DNA from: Agarivorans sp050870875 | GTDB lineage: Bacteria; Pseudomonadota; Gammaproteobacteria; Enterobacterales; Celerinatantimonadaceae | Assembly (NCBI RefSeq): GCF_050870875.2 | Contig: NZ_CP194041.2 | Coordinates: 2,728,001-2,792,000 of the forward strand | Direction of reading: 5' to 3' | Length of the DNA stretch: 64,000 nt | Shown: in pieces, positions 9,601 to 17,799 of the stretch | Numbering within the stretch: the first letter of the stretch is position 1 | Layout: each line of letters begins with the position of its first letter | Notes under the pieces: model-generated | The model's input: only the letters and a program-made list of their open reading frames with translations | Database searches by the model: none | Told to the model about the DNA's origin: nothing | Program-made: the position numbers and the translations under genes

Positions 9601-9735
9601 TAATACCAATCTGATTGATTATATAATCAACTCATTGCGCAGAATTAGTCTGCCGATACCCAGGCATGAAGCGCAGTCACTGGTGGCTCTATACAAGATA
9701 CCATAACCAGTTAGCCGTGATTGAGGCCTGTAAGT
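9601..9735 (-). repeat. Dispersed ATACCAATC element, copy A (one end lost)
   Basis: This begins TAATACCAATCTGATT and carries the inner block CATGAAGCGCAGT...GTGGCTCTA, which matches the reverse complement of the copy at 33362-33524 and, more loosely, the one at 26226-26390. Similarity fades after about 9735 (GTGATTGAGGCCTGTAAG), so the far inverted end appears lost. It lies in the 317-bp gap between the propeller cyclase and the AMMECR1 gene, which otherwise holds nothing I can identify. The small size, inverted ends and absence of coding point to a MITE-like or other non-autonomous repeat. Confidence 0.7.
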
Positions 9736-9757
9736 GACCCGCTGTGTTCTCAGGCTG

Positions 9758-10339
9758 TTACTCACCAAACTCTAGAACCTGAAACTTGAAGCAGCGCATC
9801 TTCTCAACTGGACTATTGAGCGACCATCCACCTTTGTGTTTTAACTGTTGAATGAAGTTCTTGGGCTTTGGCAGCTGTTGCCACACTTGCGGTAAAAACA
9901 CCGCTCGTTTGTTGCCTTGTGCCAAAATAAGGCCATCCTGATTGGGGCGAAGTCGCGCGATTAATGCGGCTTCATTCAACTGAGAGGGAAGCGCTTGGCT
10001 TGGGCTTAAAATAGAGATACTAATATGAATGAGTGGCAACTCTTGTGGGTTCAGAGCTGCAAACCTGCGATCTTCAAAAGCGGCCTGATAAGCGTGTAAG
10101 GCAACATCCTGAACCAGCGCTTGATAAGCTTCTAATGTACCAATGCAACCTCGGAGTTGCGCATTTTTGTGCAAAGTCACAAAGCTTGCCGCCGGCGCCT
10201 GAAGGATTGTGGGATATTGCTCAGGCTCGGCTTGCCAGCGCTGCTGCTCACTCAGATAGTGCTCAATCGCATATCGGGCAACTTTCAGTAGCGCTTGTTG
10301 ATGCTCGCGCTTAATGCTCGAAAAACGCAATACTGGCAT
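9758..10339 (-). CDS. AMMECR1-domain protein (AmmeMemoRadiSam system protein A)
   Basis: A 193-residue AMMECR1-family protein. Seen: the conserved core LRGCIGTLEA (about residues 61-70), followed by AAFEDRRFAALN and the strand LIHISISILS, all typical of the family from archaea to humans. No enzymatic activity is established for the family. In bacteria and archaea it co-occurs with Memo and a radical SAM protein, the two genes found directly upstream and divergent here. The ATG lies inside the end of the Memo gene (29-bp overlap), so the two are surely co-transcribed and probably translationally coupled. Length and domain are complete. Confidence 0.9.
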   Translation of the reverse strand: MPVLRFSSIKREHQQALLKVARYAIEHYLSEQQRWQAEPEQYPTILQAPAASFVTLHKNAQLRGCIGTLEAYQALVQDVALHAYQAAFEDRRFAALNPQELPLIHISISILSPSQALPSQLNEAALIARLRPNQDGLILAQGNKRAVFLPQVWQQLPKPKNFIQQLKHKGGWSLNSPVEKMRCFKFQVLEFGE

Positions 10340-11096
10340 AACCCACCACCCTTTGATGATCCTTCGTTACATCCCCTGAATTGCCTTTCGCCACTAATTT
10401 TGCTTGCAGCTGATGCTGCCTGGCCGCTGCTAGAAATCCATTAATAACCTGGTAACCACAGGCTTGTTCCCCCTGCAAACCGCCCTGCCCTGAGATGATA
10501 TTTTTAAGAGTAGCCTCATCGCTCAAACGGGCATCTCGGTAAGATAAAAAGTGGCTTAAATCGCTGCTGATCACCAGCAAGGTTTGTGGATCTGAACAAA
10601 ACACCTCAAATAGGGCCGCCAGTTGCGCCGGTGCGACATTCCCCACCACTAATGGCACAATGGCAAACTGCGCTAAACAAAGTTGCAAAAAAGGCAGCTG
10701 TACTTCAATCGCATGTTCCAGACGATGCGCTTCATCAGAGTAGTGAACAAAATCGAACTGAGTTAATTCAGATAAGCACTGTTGCTCAACTGGCAAGCTT
10801 CCCAAGGGTGTTTCAAACTGTTCCGCCGACGAAATGGCCACCCCAGCCAATGGAACCCGATGATTCGGGCCGGCGATAAGCACTCGGCGAAACGCTGGTT
10901 GGTGATTGACTAAATATCGGTAAGCGGCGGCGGCAATTTGTCCCGAATATTGGTAACCAGCGTGGGGAACCAACAACGCCTTCAGCCGAGCCGACTCTGA
11001 ATGTGTCGCTAACAACCAGGGGCTAAGCTGTTGTTTGATATGCTCAGCACCAGCGGGATAAAACTGTCCAGCCACGGCTGCGGGTCGACTTTTCAT
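10311..11096 (-). CDS. Memo-family protein (AmmeMemoRadiSam system protein B)
   Basis: A 261-residue homolog of human MEMO1, structurally related to class III (LigB-like) nonheme-iron dioxygenases. Candidate metal ligands seen in family positions: His in LLVPHAGYQYSG (about 46), His in IAGPNHRVPL, and His in VISSDLSHFLSY. The N-terminus SRPAAVAGQFYPA is the usual start of the family. It is the first gene of the leftward pair with the AMMECR1 protein and is divergent from the radical SAM gene, with only 63 bp between starts, so one shared regulatory region probably serves all three. Function is unknown in bacteria; a redox or oxidative modification role is inference from fold alone. Confidence 0.9.
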   Translation of the reverse strand: MKSRPAAVAGQFYPAGAEHIKQQLSPWLLATHSESARLKALLVPHAGYQYSGQIAAAAYRYLVNHQPAFRRVLIAGPNHRVPLAGVAISSAEQFETPLGSLPVEQQCLSELTQFDFVHYSDEAHRLEHAIEVQLPFLQLCLAQFAIVPLVVGNVAPAQLAALFEVFCSDPQTLLVISSDLSHFLSYRDARLSDEATLKNIISGQGGLQGEQACGYQVINGFLAAARQHQLQAKLVAKGNSGDVTKDHQRVVGYASIAFFEH

Positions 11097-11159
11097 CGCT
11101 CAATTCCGTTTATTTCAACTAAAGTTAAGTATAGTTCAGTCCGTTACGGTGAAGCGCTT

Positions 11160-12251
11160 ATGGCAAGTCAATATAGTCCTCCTGAGTACTTTCCCACTCA
11201 GCATTGGCAGCAATTAGACGACGGCCGAATACAATGCGATATTTGCCCCCGCCATTGCCAACTGCGCCAAGGAAAACGTGGCGTCTGCTACATTCGAATG
11301 AATCATCAGCAGCAAATTGTGCTGACCTCTTATGGTCGCTCCAGTGGCTTTTGTATCGATCCGATTGAGAAGAAACCCTTAAATCACTTTTATCCCGGCT
11401 CTGCGGTGCTATCTTTTGGCACCGCTGGCTGTAACTTGGGCTGCAAGTTTTGTCAAAATTGGGATATCAGTAAATCACGCCAAATGGATACCCTCGCCGA
11501 CTCCGCCATGCCAGACGCTCTGGCCCAGCTGGCACAAAAATATGGCTGTAGCGGCATTGCTTTCACCTACAACGATCCGGTGATTTTTCTAGAATATGCC
11601 GTAGATGTGGCGCAGGCCGCAAAAGCCCTTGGTTTGCAATCCATCGCGGTTTCCGCTGGTTATATTTGTGCTGAGCCAAGAGCTGAATTGTTTACTCACA
11701 TGGATGCTGCAAACATCGATTTAAAAGCTTTTCGCGAACCCTTTTACCGAAAAGTATGCAGTGGCCACCTGACGGATGTATTGGATACGCTGCTGTACCT
11801 TAAACATGAAAGCCATGTGTGGTTTGAGCTAAGCACCTTACTGATCCCCGGAGAGAATGACTCCAATCAAGAGCTACAACAAATGTGCGCCTGGATAGCT
11901 GAGCACTTGGGCGCTGATGTCCCGATCCATTTCACCGCCTTTCATCCTGACTTTAAGATGCGAAATAAAACCCAAACCCCCATCGCCACCCTGTTAAGAG
12001 CGAGAGAAATAGCCCTTAACCATGGACTTCACTACGCCTATGTGGGAAATGTCTACGACCCGTCCCACGAAAGCACCTATTGTCCCGGCTGCGGCAACCT
12101 ATTATTGGAAAGAAATTGCTATCAACTGGGAAAATACCGGCTCAACTCGCAAGGCCTCTGCCCCGATTGTGGCACAACTATCGCGGGGGTCTGGACGGAG
12201 CACTGTGGCAGCTTTGGCCGCCGTCGGATCCCGCTGCGGCTGGGAAACTAG
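11160..12251 (+). CDS. AmmeMemoRadiSam system radical SAM enzyme
   Basis: A 363-residue radical SAM protein related to pyruvate formate-lyase activases. Seen: an N-terminal CDICPRHC pair and GVC, the radical SAM cluster motif CNLGCKFC (about residues 93-100), which binds a 4Fe-4S cluster and SAM, then AFTYNDPVIF and AGYICAEP. A C-terminal cysteine-rich knuckle follows (CPGCG ... CPDCG), likely zinc-binding. The open frame extends upstream to 11031, but that would overlap the divergent Memo gene. ATG 11160 (MASQYSPPEYFP) with GGTG 8 nt before it is the better start. Substrate and reaction are unknown for this family; partners are the AMMECR1 and Memo proteins encoded next door. Confidence 0.9.
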   Translation: MASQYSPPEYFPTQHWQQLDDGRIQCDICPRHCQLRQGKRGVCYIRMNHQQQIVLTSYGRSSGFCIDPIEKKPLNHFYPGSAVLSFGTAGCNLGCKFCQNWDISKSRQMDTLADSAMPDALAQLAQKYGCSGIAFTYNDPVIFLEYAVDVAQAAKALGLQSIAVSAGYICAEPRAELFTHMDAANIDLKAFREPFYRKVCSGHLTDVLDTLLYLKHESHVWFELSTLLIPGENDSNQELQQMCAWIAEHLGADVPIHFTAFHPDFKMRNKTQTPIATLLRAREIALNHGLHYAYVGNVYDPSHESTYCPGCGNLLLERNCYQLGKYRLNSQGLCPDCGTTIAGVWTEHCGSFGRRRIPLRLGN

Positions 12252-12335
12252 ACGGAATACCATTTAACAAAGGTGCCTAACCTCCTGTTTCCCACCTGGC
12301 TTGCCCAAGCCTGAGCGAAAGCGCCGAGATAGTTT

Positions 12336-12373
12336 AAAGGCTCAACCCGACACGCGTAAACTTGAGAGCCTTT
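12336..12373. terminator. Possible terminator between convergent radical SAM and GH32 genes
   Basis: AAAGGCTC and GAGCCTTTT form an eight-base stem with a long loop, followed by a short T run on the plus strand. It sits in the 170-bp convergent gap. The loop is long, so this is weak. Confidence 0.3.
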
Positions 12374-12421
12374 TATTTCAGCATACCATACCACTCAAAG
12401 ATGAGTGCTATTGCAGCAGCC

Positions 12422-14077
12422 TTATCGGCCCATCCCTGGTTTGGCTAAGGTCCAGTAGTGGATGGGCTGCCATGGCATCGGCTGAGTTGCGCTCAGTTTT
12501 AAGCGACTATCTCCAGGCTCAGTAAACACCACCGCGGTCATCACAAACTCCCCATCATTAATAAAAATTTCAATGGAAGACTGATCGACCAATATTTGCA
12601 GTTTTACATCCTGTTGGTTGACCATGTCCAGCTCGCGAATTTTTTCGCCGTCGGTAGGCAGAGCCCCGCTCCTATCCAGTACAATTTTCTGCCGCAGGCC
12701 ATCTAAGCTAAAACGACAGTAGCTCTGCTCGTCGCTCATAAAGTGCAAATCAACAGCGCCCTCCATCAGCCAGCTCAAATTCATTTGCAGTTCATAACTT
12801 CGGCCTTTGGGGAGTGTTATCTGCTGTTCAGCGGCCACGCTTAACTCAAAATCTTGATAAGCGCTGCGTAAGGCCTGTAATTCGCGGGCAGGACGTTGAT
12901 AAAGTTTACCATCTTCAAAACTCAGTTCCCGAATACAAGTTAGTTGATGTAACCAGCCCTGCGCCTTTGTCGGGTGTTGATTCTCATCGGGAAGCCCCAT
13001 CCATGCCACTAATAAGGCGCGACCATCGGGGCTTTTTCCCGTTTGCATCGCATAAAAATCGAAACCATAATCAAGTCTTGAGAAGCCATCTAAATGCAGT
13101 TCATCTTGCGGATCCAGACTGGCCTTCAGATAACCATTATGATGGTCGATTTGATAGTGGGGACTGTTAGAGACGATGCCTTGTGGGCAAATAATCGCTA
13201 TCAGCTGCCCGTCAACTTCAATCAAGTCAGGGCATTCCCACATATAACCAAAATCACCGAGCTCGTCACCAAATATCCCGGCAAACTCCCAATGATGCAG
13301 ATCGGCTGAACGATAGCTCGCTAGACGCCCTAAACCAGAGGTCAACTGAGCCCCAACAAACATCAACCAATGATCGCCATTACGTACAATTTTAGGATCA
13401 CGACAATGAGCGGTTACCTGAGGCGGTAAGTCTTCAATAACTGGCCCCTGTTTGCGAAAGTTGAAACCATCTGTTGAAGTCGCTAGGCATTGATAAGTCA
13501 TTCGTTGTCGCTGCTCACCAATCCGCACATTACCAGTATAAAAAAGCATCAATTGTTCGTCATGCACAATGCAATGACCTGAATATACGCCATGGCTATC
13601 AAACCAATCACTGGGCATCAGAGCAATCGGATGCTCTATCCAATTCACTAAATCGGTACTAGTTACATGTGCCCAAGCAATGCGCTTATCCTCACAATCA
13701 GGGCTGAGCACATAAAACAAGTGGTAAGCCCCTTGAAAATAAACAAAAGCATTCGGATCACCGAGAAAGCCTTGCTCGGCAGAAATATGCCAAGTTGGCC
13801 GATACGGTGAAGAAACAGACGCCGCTTTTTCTTGAAGCTGTTTTCGCAAATTTGTATCCACTATACTACCGAGTATTTGCCATTGCTGAGTTGATAAGGG
13901 AGGCGCGGGTTGCCAAACGATTTGTTCTTGTGGTGCATTAAAAGTAAGTGGGAGCGAAGAAACCATCCTTAACTCTGGATCAACTAACTCCGCAATTAAC
14001 AAGTTATGAACTTTTTGGATCCGTTGTAGATTATCTTTGCCACCACAAGCAACGATCAGAGGCTCAAGCATGTCCAT
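12422..14077 (-). CDS. GH32 family beta-fructosidase (invertase/sucrose-6-phosphate hydrolase type) with extra N-terminal domain
   Basis: A 551-residue glycosidase of family GH32, which hydrolyses sucrose, sucrose-6-phosphate or fructans. The three acidic sites are seen: GDPNAF (nucleophile Asp, about residue 123), the transition-state stabiliser in HCRDPKIV, and the acid/base Glu in MWECPDLI. The C-terminal beta-sandwich includes QSSIEIFINDGE. No signal peptide, so it is cytosolic. The first roughly 80 residues are extra compared with CscA/SacA: LIVACGGKDNLQRI resembles the start of a PTS EIIB domain but lacks the phospho-accepting Cys-Thr-Arg site. AAGG lies 7 nt before the ATG. No sugar transporter, kinase or regulator adjoins it. 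Two TTAAGCTTAA palindromes upstream may be operator sites. The exact substrate is open. Confidence 0.85.
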   Translation of the reverse strand: MDMLEPLIVACGGKDNLQRIQKVHNLLIAELVDPELRMVSSLPLTFNAPQEQIVWQPAPPLSTQQWQILGSIVDTNLRKQLQEKAASVSSPYRPTWHISAEQGFLGDPNAFVYFQGAYHLFYVLSPDCEDKRIAWAHVTSTDLVNWIEHPIALMPSDWFDSHGVYSGHCIVHDEQLMLFYTGNVRIGEQRQRMTYQCLATSTDGFNFRKQGPVIEDLPPQVTAHCRDPKIVRNGDHWLMFVGAQLTSGLGRLASYRSADLHHWEFAGIFGDELGDFGYMWECPDLIEVDGQLIAIICPQGIVSNSPHYQIDHHNGYLKASLDPQDELHLDGFSRLDYGFDFYAMQTGKSPDGRALLVAWMGLPDENQHPTKAQGWLHQLTCIRELSFEDGKLYQRPARELQALRSAYQDFELSVAAEQQITLPKGRSYELQMNLSWLMEGAVDLHFMSDEQSYCRFSLDGLRQKIVLDRSGALPTDGEKIRELDMVNQQDVKLQILVDQSSIEIFINDGEFVMTAVVFTEPGDSRLKLSATQPMPWQPIHYWTLAKPGMGR

Positions 14078-14105
14078 CTCACAACCTTATTATAAAAACA
14101 TATTA

Positions 14106-14202
14106 TTAAGCTTAACTTTATAACAAATCAGGGAAGCCTGTCTGTAACTGTATATTTATTTATCGCAATATTGATACACCCGCGACACTTAAGCTTAAGT
14201 GT
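14106..14202. promoter_or_regulatory. Paired TTAAGCTTAA palindromes upstream of GH32 gene
   Basis: The 10-bp palindrome TTAAGCTTAA occurs at 14106-14115 and again at 14189-14198, where it extends to a perfect 18-bp palindrome ACACTTAAGCTTAAGTGT (14185-14202). Centres are 83 bp apart, close to eight helical turns, the pattern of a looping LacI-type repressor. The region lies just upstream of the GH32 start (14077). The function is inferred. The rest of the 339-bp gap up to 14416 shows no gene. Confidence 0.4.
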
Positions 14203-14416
14203 TAATTTTACCGACCTTGCCTAGTGATGATTCAAATAGGTCACGCAATGTTGGCGGATAGCTCTAAAGCCGTCAGTCACTTGAGAGCAAGCATCGTGGT
14301 ATTCAACAAGACCGGGCAAAAACCAACTTTACTTGCTGACAGAAGTCACTCGCAGTCTGAGGCTCTCTGATAAGCTTGGCTTGGTTGTTTTCAATTCATC
14401 TGACAAATTCAATATT

Positions 14417-15577
14417 TTAGCTCGACTCATTTCGAGAACAAAACACCACAGCATTACGCCCCTTCGCCTTTGCCTGATACATCGCAACGTCGGCACATTT
14501 AAGAATATCCTGTTCAGCCACTTCTAGGCCAACAAACAACGCAACACCAATACTTGAGCTGCAGTGATGTTCAATCGTAGACGCTTGTTTGCCAGCGTTT
14601 CGCCGCTGAATGAAGTAAGGTTTAGCCAACGCTTCGCGAATTTTTTCGGCGACCAGTGCAGCCTGATTGACCGCACATTGACGATTACAATGTAATTCAT
14701 TCAACATCACCACAAATTCATCTCCCCCCACCCGTGCAACCGTATCCATTGCTCGGACACTTGCACTAATACGTCGACCCACTTCAATTAACAATTCATC
14801 ACCCACTTCATGGCCAAAATGGTCATTGAGTGGTTTGAAATTATCCAGATCTAAAAACAGTAAAGCCGTATAAAGACGACTGCGCTCGCTAGCAAGCATC
14901 GTCTGAATCAAGCGCTGATGTAATAATCGACGGTTTGGCAATTGGGTTAATGTATCTTTAAATGCCAGCTCCCGGATCTCTTCTTCGGCCTTTTTCTGCT
15001 CGGTAACATCTTCCGTGATCCCCATAATTCTGAGCACATCTCCAAAATTGTTTTTGATCGGAACAAAACAAGACTTCAAGGTGTCGAGATAAGCCGCAAT
15101 GGGGTGAAATTCAAAGTGAACAATTTCCCCCTGATAAGCTCTTTTCAACAAGTCTGCCACTCGCGCTCTATCAGCAAAACTTATAAAGTTTAAAAAGGAA
15201 CAACCTATCACTTGCTGTTCCTGCTGCACATGAAGCATCCGCAACCCGGCTTTACTCATCGATGTAACTTTGCCACCCATATCGATTTCATGAATACATA
15301 CCGGGGAGTTATCCAGAAACAAACGGTGATTACGTTCATTTTCGCGTAACACTCGATTAATTTTTTCGTTCTCTTTTAGCGCGGCTTCTAATTGGCGGGT
15401 ACGCTGACGCACTTGTTGCTCTAACGCGGCGGCGGTCTGAAATAAATAAAATCCCGAATTTCGTTCTACAGCGCTGGCGTCACACTCTGCGCGATCCATT
15501 AAAGACTCGACCATTTTGTTTAAACGGATCACCTCCGCCTGTAAGTCCGCATATGAAGGAGATAAGAGTTTCACCAT
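14417..15577 (-). CDS. PAS-GGDEF diguanylate cyclase, coupled to FIST sensor
   Basis: A 386-residue cytosolic protein. An N-terminal coiled coil (about 45-100, VRQRTRQLEAALKENEKINRV) precedes a PAS domain (about 100-215, ending in IMGITEDVTEQKKAEEEI), then a GGDEF domain with LDLDNFK and the intact GGDEF motif at 284-288. The family makes c-di-GMP from two GTP. There are no membrane segments. It overlaps the FIST-domain gene by 7 bp, so the two form one coupled unit; inference is that the FIST protein controls cyclase activity. An inhibitory RxxD site five residues before GGDEF is not present (SVRAMDTVARVGGDEF), suggesting no classic product inhibition. Confidence 0.87.
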   Translation of the reverse strand: MVKLLSPSYADLQAEVIRLNKMVESLMDRAECDASAVERNSGFYLFQTAAALEQQVRQRTRQLEAALKENEKINRVLRENERNHRLFLDNSPVCIHEIDMGGKVTSMSKAGLRMLHVQQEQQVIGCSFLNFISFADRARVADLLKRAYQGEIVHFEFHPIAAYLDTLKSCFVPIKNNFGDVLRIMGITEDVTEQKKAEEEIRELAFKDTLTQLPNRRLLHQRLIQTMLASERSRLYTALLFLDLDNFKPLNDHFGHEVGDELLIEVGRRISASVRAMDTVARVGGDEFVVMLNELHCNRQCAVNQAALVAEKIREALAKPYFIQRRNAGKQASTIEHHCSSSIGVALFVGLEVAEQDILKCADVAMYQAKAKGRNAVVFCSRNESS

Positions 15578-16737
15578 GACTGACTGTTTTCCGCGTTCTG
15601 AGAGGTCGAACCAATCGCAATACCAGTTAAAGTCTGGTTCATATGGACACCGTAATATTGTTCGCCGTAGCTGTTAAAGCCGATAGCATGGTGTGCATCG
15701 AGTTGTTCGGCGATCAAAAGATTAATGCCTTTCTCAACAGCTTCCAATCTGCGTAGAATACAATCACACACGATCACCAGCTGAATAGAACCAAGCTTTT
15801 CGGTCACGCACTCCAAGCTGTGCCTTACATTCTCAAGCATGTGTCCGCTCTCCCCAATTCTAAAGACAACGCCCTCTTCGATGGCACCAAAGAACGACAA
15901 ACTGCCATCGGAGTTAACCTTCTGAATGGAACGGACATACTCGCAAGTACCAATTAAGACCACCATAGGGGAAGCAGCAAACACCGCACTATTCAACTGG
16001 TGTTCCGCCACTCCAACCAATCTTGCGTACTCAGAAGCGGCTGGTAATCCATTAATCTCAATAACTCTGCGGCTTTGGGTGTCGGCTTTAGTGACCACCA
16101 AACGTTCGGTATTACCAACAAAGTGATGGGTGGTAAATACAAGGAAAGGCAAACGAGTGTGAACCACCATCAGCACTGCGCTATTAACATGAAACTGCCC
16201 TTGGAAAAACACATAAGTATTGCTGTACCGTTGGTCATCAGCCGCAGAGCCACCCAGCGAGACAATATCTCCCAAGGCATCTTGCAGGGCATGCGCCACC
16301 ATTTCTTCCTGTTTGGACAAACCATCAATCAACATGAATGCAAAACTATTCGCCACATCAAATTTCGGCTCTTTACTTTTGAGTTGCTGCAATAAGCTTT
16401 GCACACACTGATGCCCCTGATTGCGCTCAAAGTTTTGCAAATCATTGAGCAAGCCGCACGCGACGGTAAAATGATCTGCGGCAAAGCTGACGCCAACTAA
16501 ACTATGTTGCAAAAGACCAACAGGGCCTATTTCACCAGCGGTGGTACACCCCACCACCTGAACGCCTCGAAACCAGCGGTTCATCTCCTGGCTCAAGCGC
16601 TCAAGGTCATATTGACTAGAACAAAAAAATAGCACGAAAGACATATCAGGCTGCTTCACAGCTTGATAAAATTCGGCAACGGCTACAGTCGCGTCGACGG
16701 CTTGCGATTGTCCTAAATTAACATTTTTTATCTTCAT
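15571..16737 (-). CDS. FIST-domain sensor protein (NosP-like candidate)
   Basis: A cytosolic protein of about 388 residues with the FIST N domain (FVLFFCSSQYDLERL, VVGCTTAGEIGP) and FIST C domain (ESGHMLENVRHSLECV, HAIGFNSYGEQYYG). FIST proteins are stand-alone sensors; some, named NosP, bind heme and respond to nitric oxide, and they are often encoded next to a diguanylate cyclase or histidine kinase, as here. Whether this one binds heme cannot be told from the sequence. Start chosen at ATG 16737 because AGGTG lies 6 nt upstream; GTG at 16746 overlaps that site. It overlaps the following PAS-GGDEF gene by 7 bp. Confidence 0.85.
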   Translation of the reverse strand: MKIKNVNLGQSQAVDATVAVAEFYQAVKQPDMSFVLFFCSSQYDLERLSQEMNRWFRGVQVVGCTTAGEIGPVGLLQHSLVGVSFAADHFTVACGLLNDLQNFERNQGHQCVQSLLQQLKSKEPKFDVANSFAFMLIDGLSKQEEMVAHALQDALGDIVSLGGSAADDQRYSNTYVFFQGQFHVNSAVLMVVHTRLPFLVFTTHHFVGNTERLVVTKADTQSRRVIEINGLPAASEYARLVGVAEHQLNSAVFAASPMVVLIGTCEYVRSIQKVNSDGSLSFFGAIEEGVVFRIGESGHMLENVRHSLECVTEKLGSIQLVIVCDCILRRLEAVEKGINLLIAEQLDAHHAIGFNSYGEQYYGVHMNQTLTGIAIGSTSQNAENSQSW

Positions 16738-17094
16738 GTAGCACACCTATATGACTCGCGCTTGTCAAACAAGCTTTGGACCGCAGCAGAACCGCCGACT
16801 ACAGGTTATTTTTAATTAAGTATATACAGCCATTAGTATTTTAGTTAATTTTCAGACAATAGATAAGTCGACTCTTAGCTCATTTTTTAGTCTCACCTCT
16901 CCCAAATATGAATCTTGCGTAGCACCAGCACGAGTGACAACTTAATCGGTTTTTACGAAATTTAGTATTGGTACTGTCGCCTTAAAATGACTATTCACTC
17001 AATGCAGCAACAATGTAGTTAGCAACAAATAGCGCTTTTGTCGTAAAACAGAGCTGTGTAAACTGGGGACTTTGCGCCAATTTACGGAATCAAT
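16738..17094. other. Divergent intergenic gap (357 bp)
   Basis: An AT-rich stretch holding the divergent promoters of the FIST operon and the LysE gene. I see no small gene, RNA or repeat in it. Confidence 0.4.
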
Positions 17095-17715
17095 ATGGAT
17101 TTATCCATTTTATTAATATTTATCCCTACTTTCTTTTTTGTTTCGATAACCCCGGGCATGTGTATGACGCTCGCCATGACCTTAGGTATGACCATTGGCC
17201 TGCGTCGTACCTTATGGATGATGCTTGGGGAAATGCTAGGGGTTGGCATTGTCGCTATCTTGGCGGTGTTAGGGGTGGCCGCAATCATGTTGCGCTACCC
17301 TGAGGTATTTATGATATTGAAATGGATTGGCGGCGCTTATCTCGGCTACTTAGGGATTCAAATGTGGCGTTCCAGGGGCAAGATGGCCATCCCGGATACC
17401 ATCGCTGAGCCTCAGCAAGTGCAACGCTCACAACTGGTGATCCAAGGCTTTGTGACAGCTATTGCCAATCCCAAAGGTTGGGCTTTTATGATTTCGCTAC
17501 TCCCCCCCTTCATCCAACCCAACTATTCGCTGAGCCTGCAATTGGGTCTATTAGTGGGAATTATTCTAGTTTCAGAATTTGTTTGTATGAGTCTCTACGC
17601 CACCGGCGGTAAAACCCTGCGAGTGTTTTTAAATCAAAGTGGTAATGTTCGTTTGCTTAACCGGATTTCAGGCAGTTTAATGATTTGCGTAGGGATTTGG
17701 TTAATATCCAGCTAA
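17095..17715 (+). CDS. LysE/RhtB family amino-acid exporter
   Basis: A 206-residue inner-membrane protein with about six hydrophobic segments and the family hallmarks: the N-terminal PTFFFVSITPGMCM (usual form F..S.TPGP), GGAYLGYLG, and FVTAIANPKGWAF in the second half. RhtB/LysE proteins export amino acids such as homoserine, threonine, leucine or lysine in exchange for protons. The usual TPGP is TPGM here. The substrate cannot be told. The gene is monocistronic, ending before a strong two-way terminator. Confidence 0.87.
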   Translation: MDLSILLIFIPTFFFVSITPGMCMTLAMTLGMTIGLRRTLWMMLGEMLGVGIVAILAVLGVAAIMLRYPEVFMILKWIGGAYLGYLGIQMWRSRGKMAIPDTIAEPQQVQRSQLVIQGFVTAIANPKGWAFMISLLPPFIQPNYSLSLQLGLLVGIILVSEFVCMSLYATGGKTLRVFLNQSGNVRLLNRISGSLMICVGIWLISS

Positions 17716-17755
17716 TCTCGCACTTGCTCTAAGCGCATCAGCCAAGGTACTCACA

Positions 17756-17787
17756 ACAAAAAACCGGCTTGAGCCGGTTTTTTGTTG
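17756..17787. terminator. Bidirectional terminator
   Basis: A perfect inverted repeat AACAAAAAACCGGCTT / GAGCCGGTTTTTTGTT, giving a GC-rich stem flanked by A and T runs on both sides. It serves the LysE gene and the convergent chimeric relic. Confidence 0.85.
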
Positions 17788-17799
17788 ATACGCCATGCG

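Noticed and set aside
11031..11159. 43-residue N-terminal extension of the radical SAM protein
   Set aside because: It would overlap the divergent Memo gene and its promoter; the family match starts at about MASQYSPPEYF.
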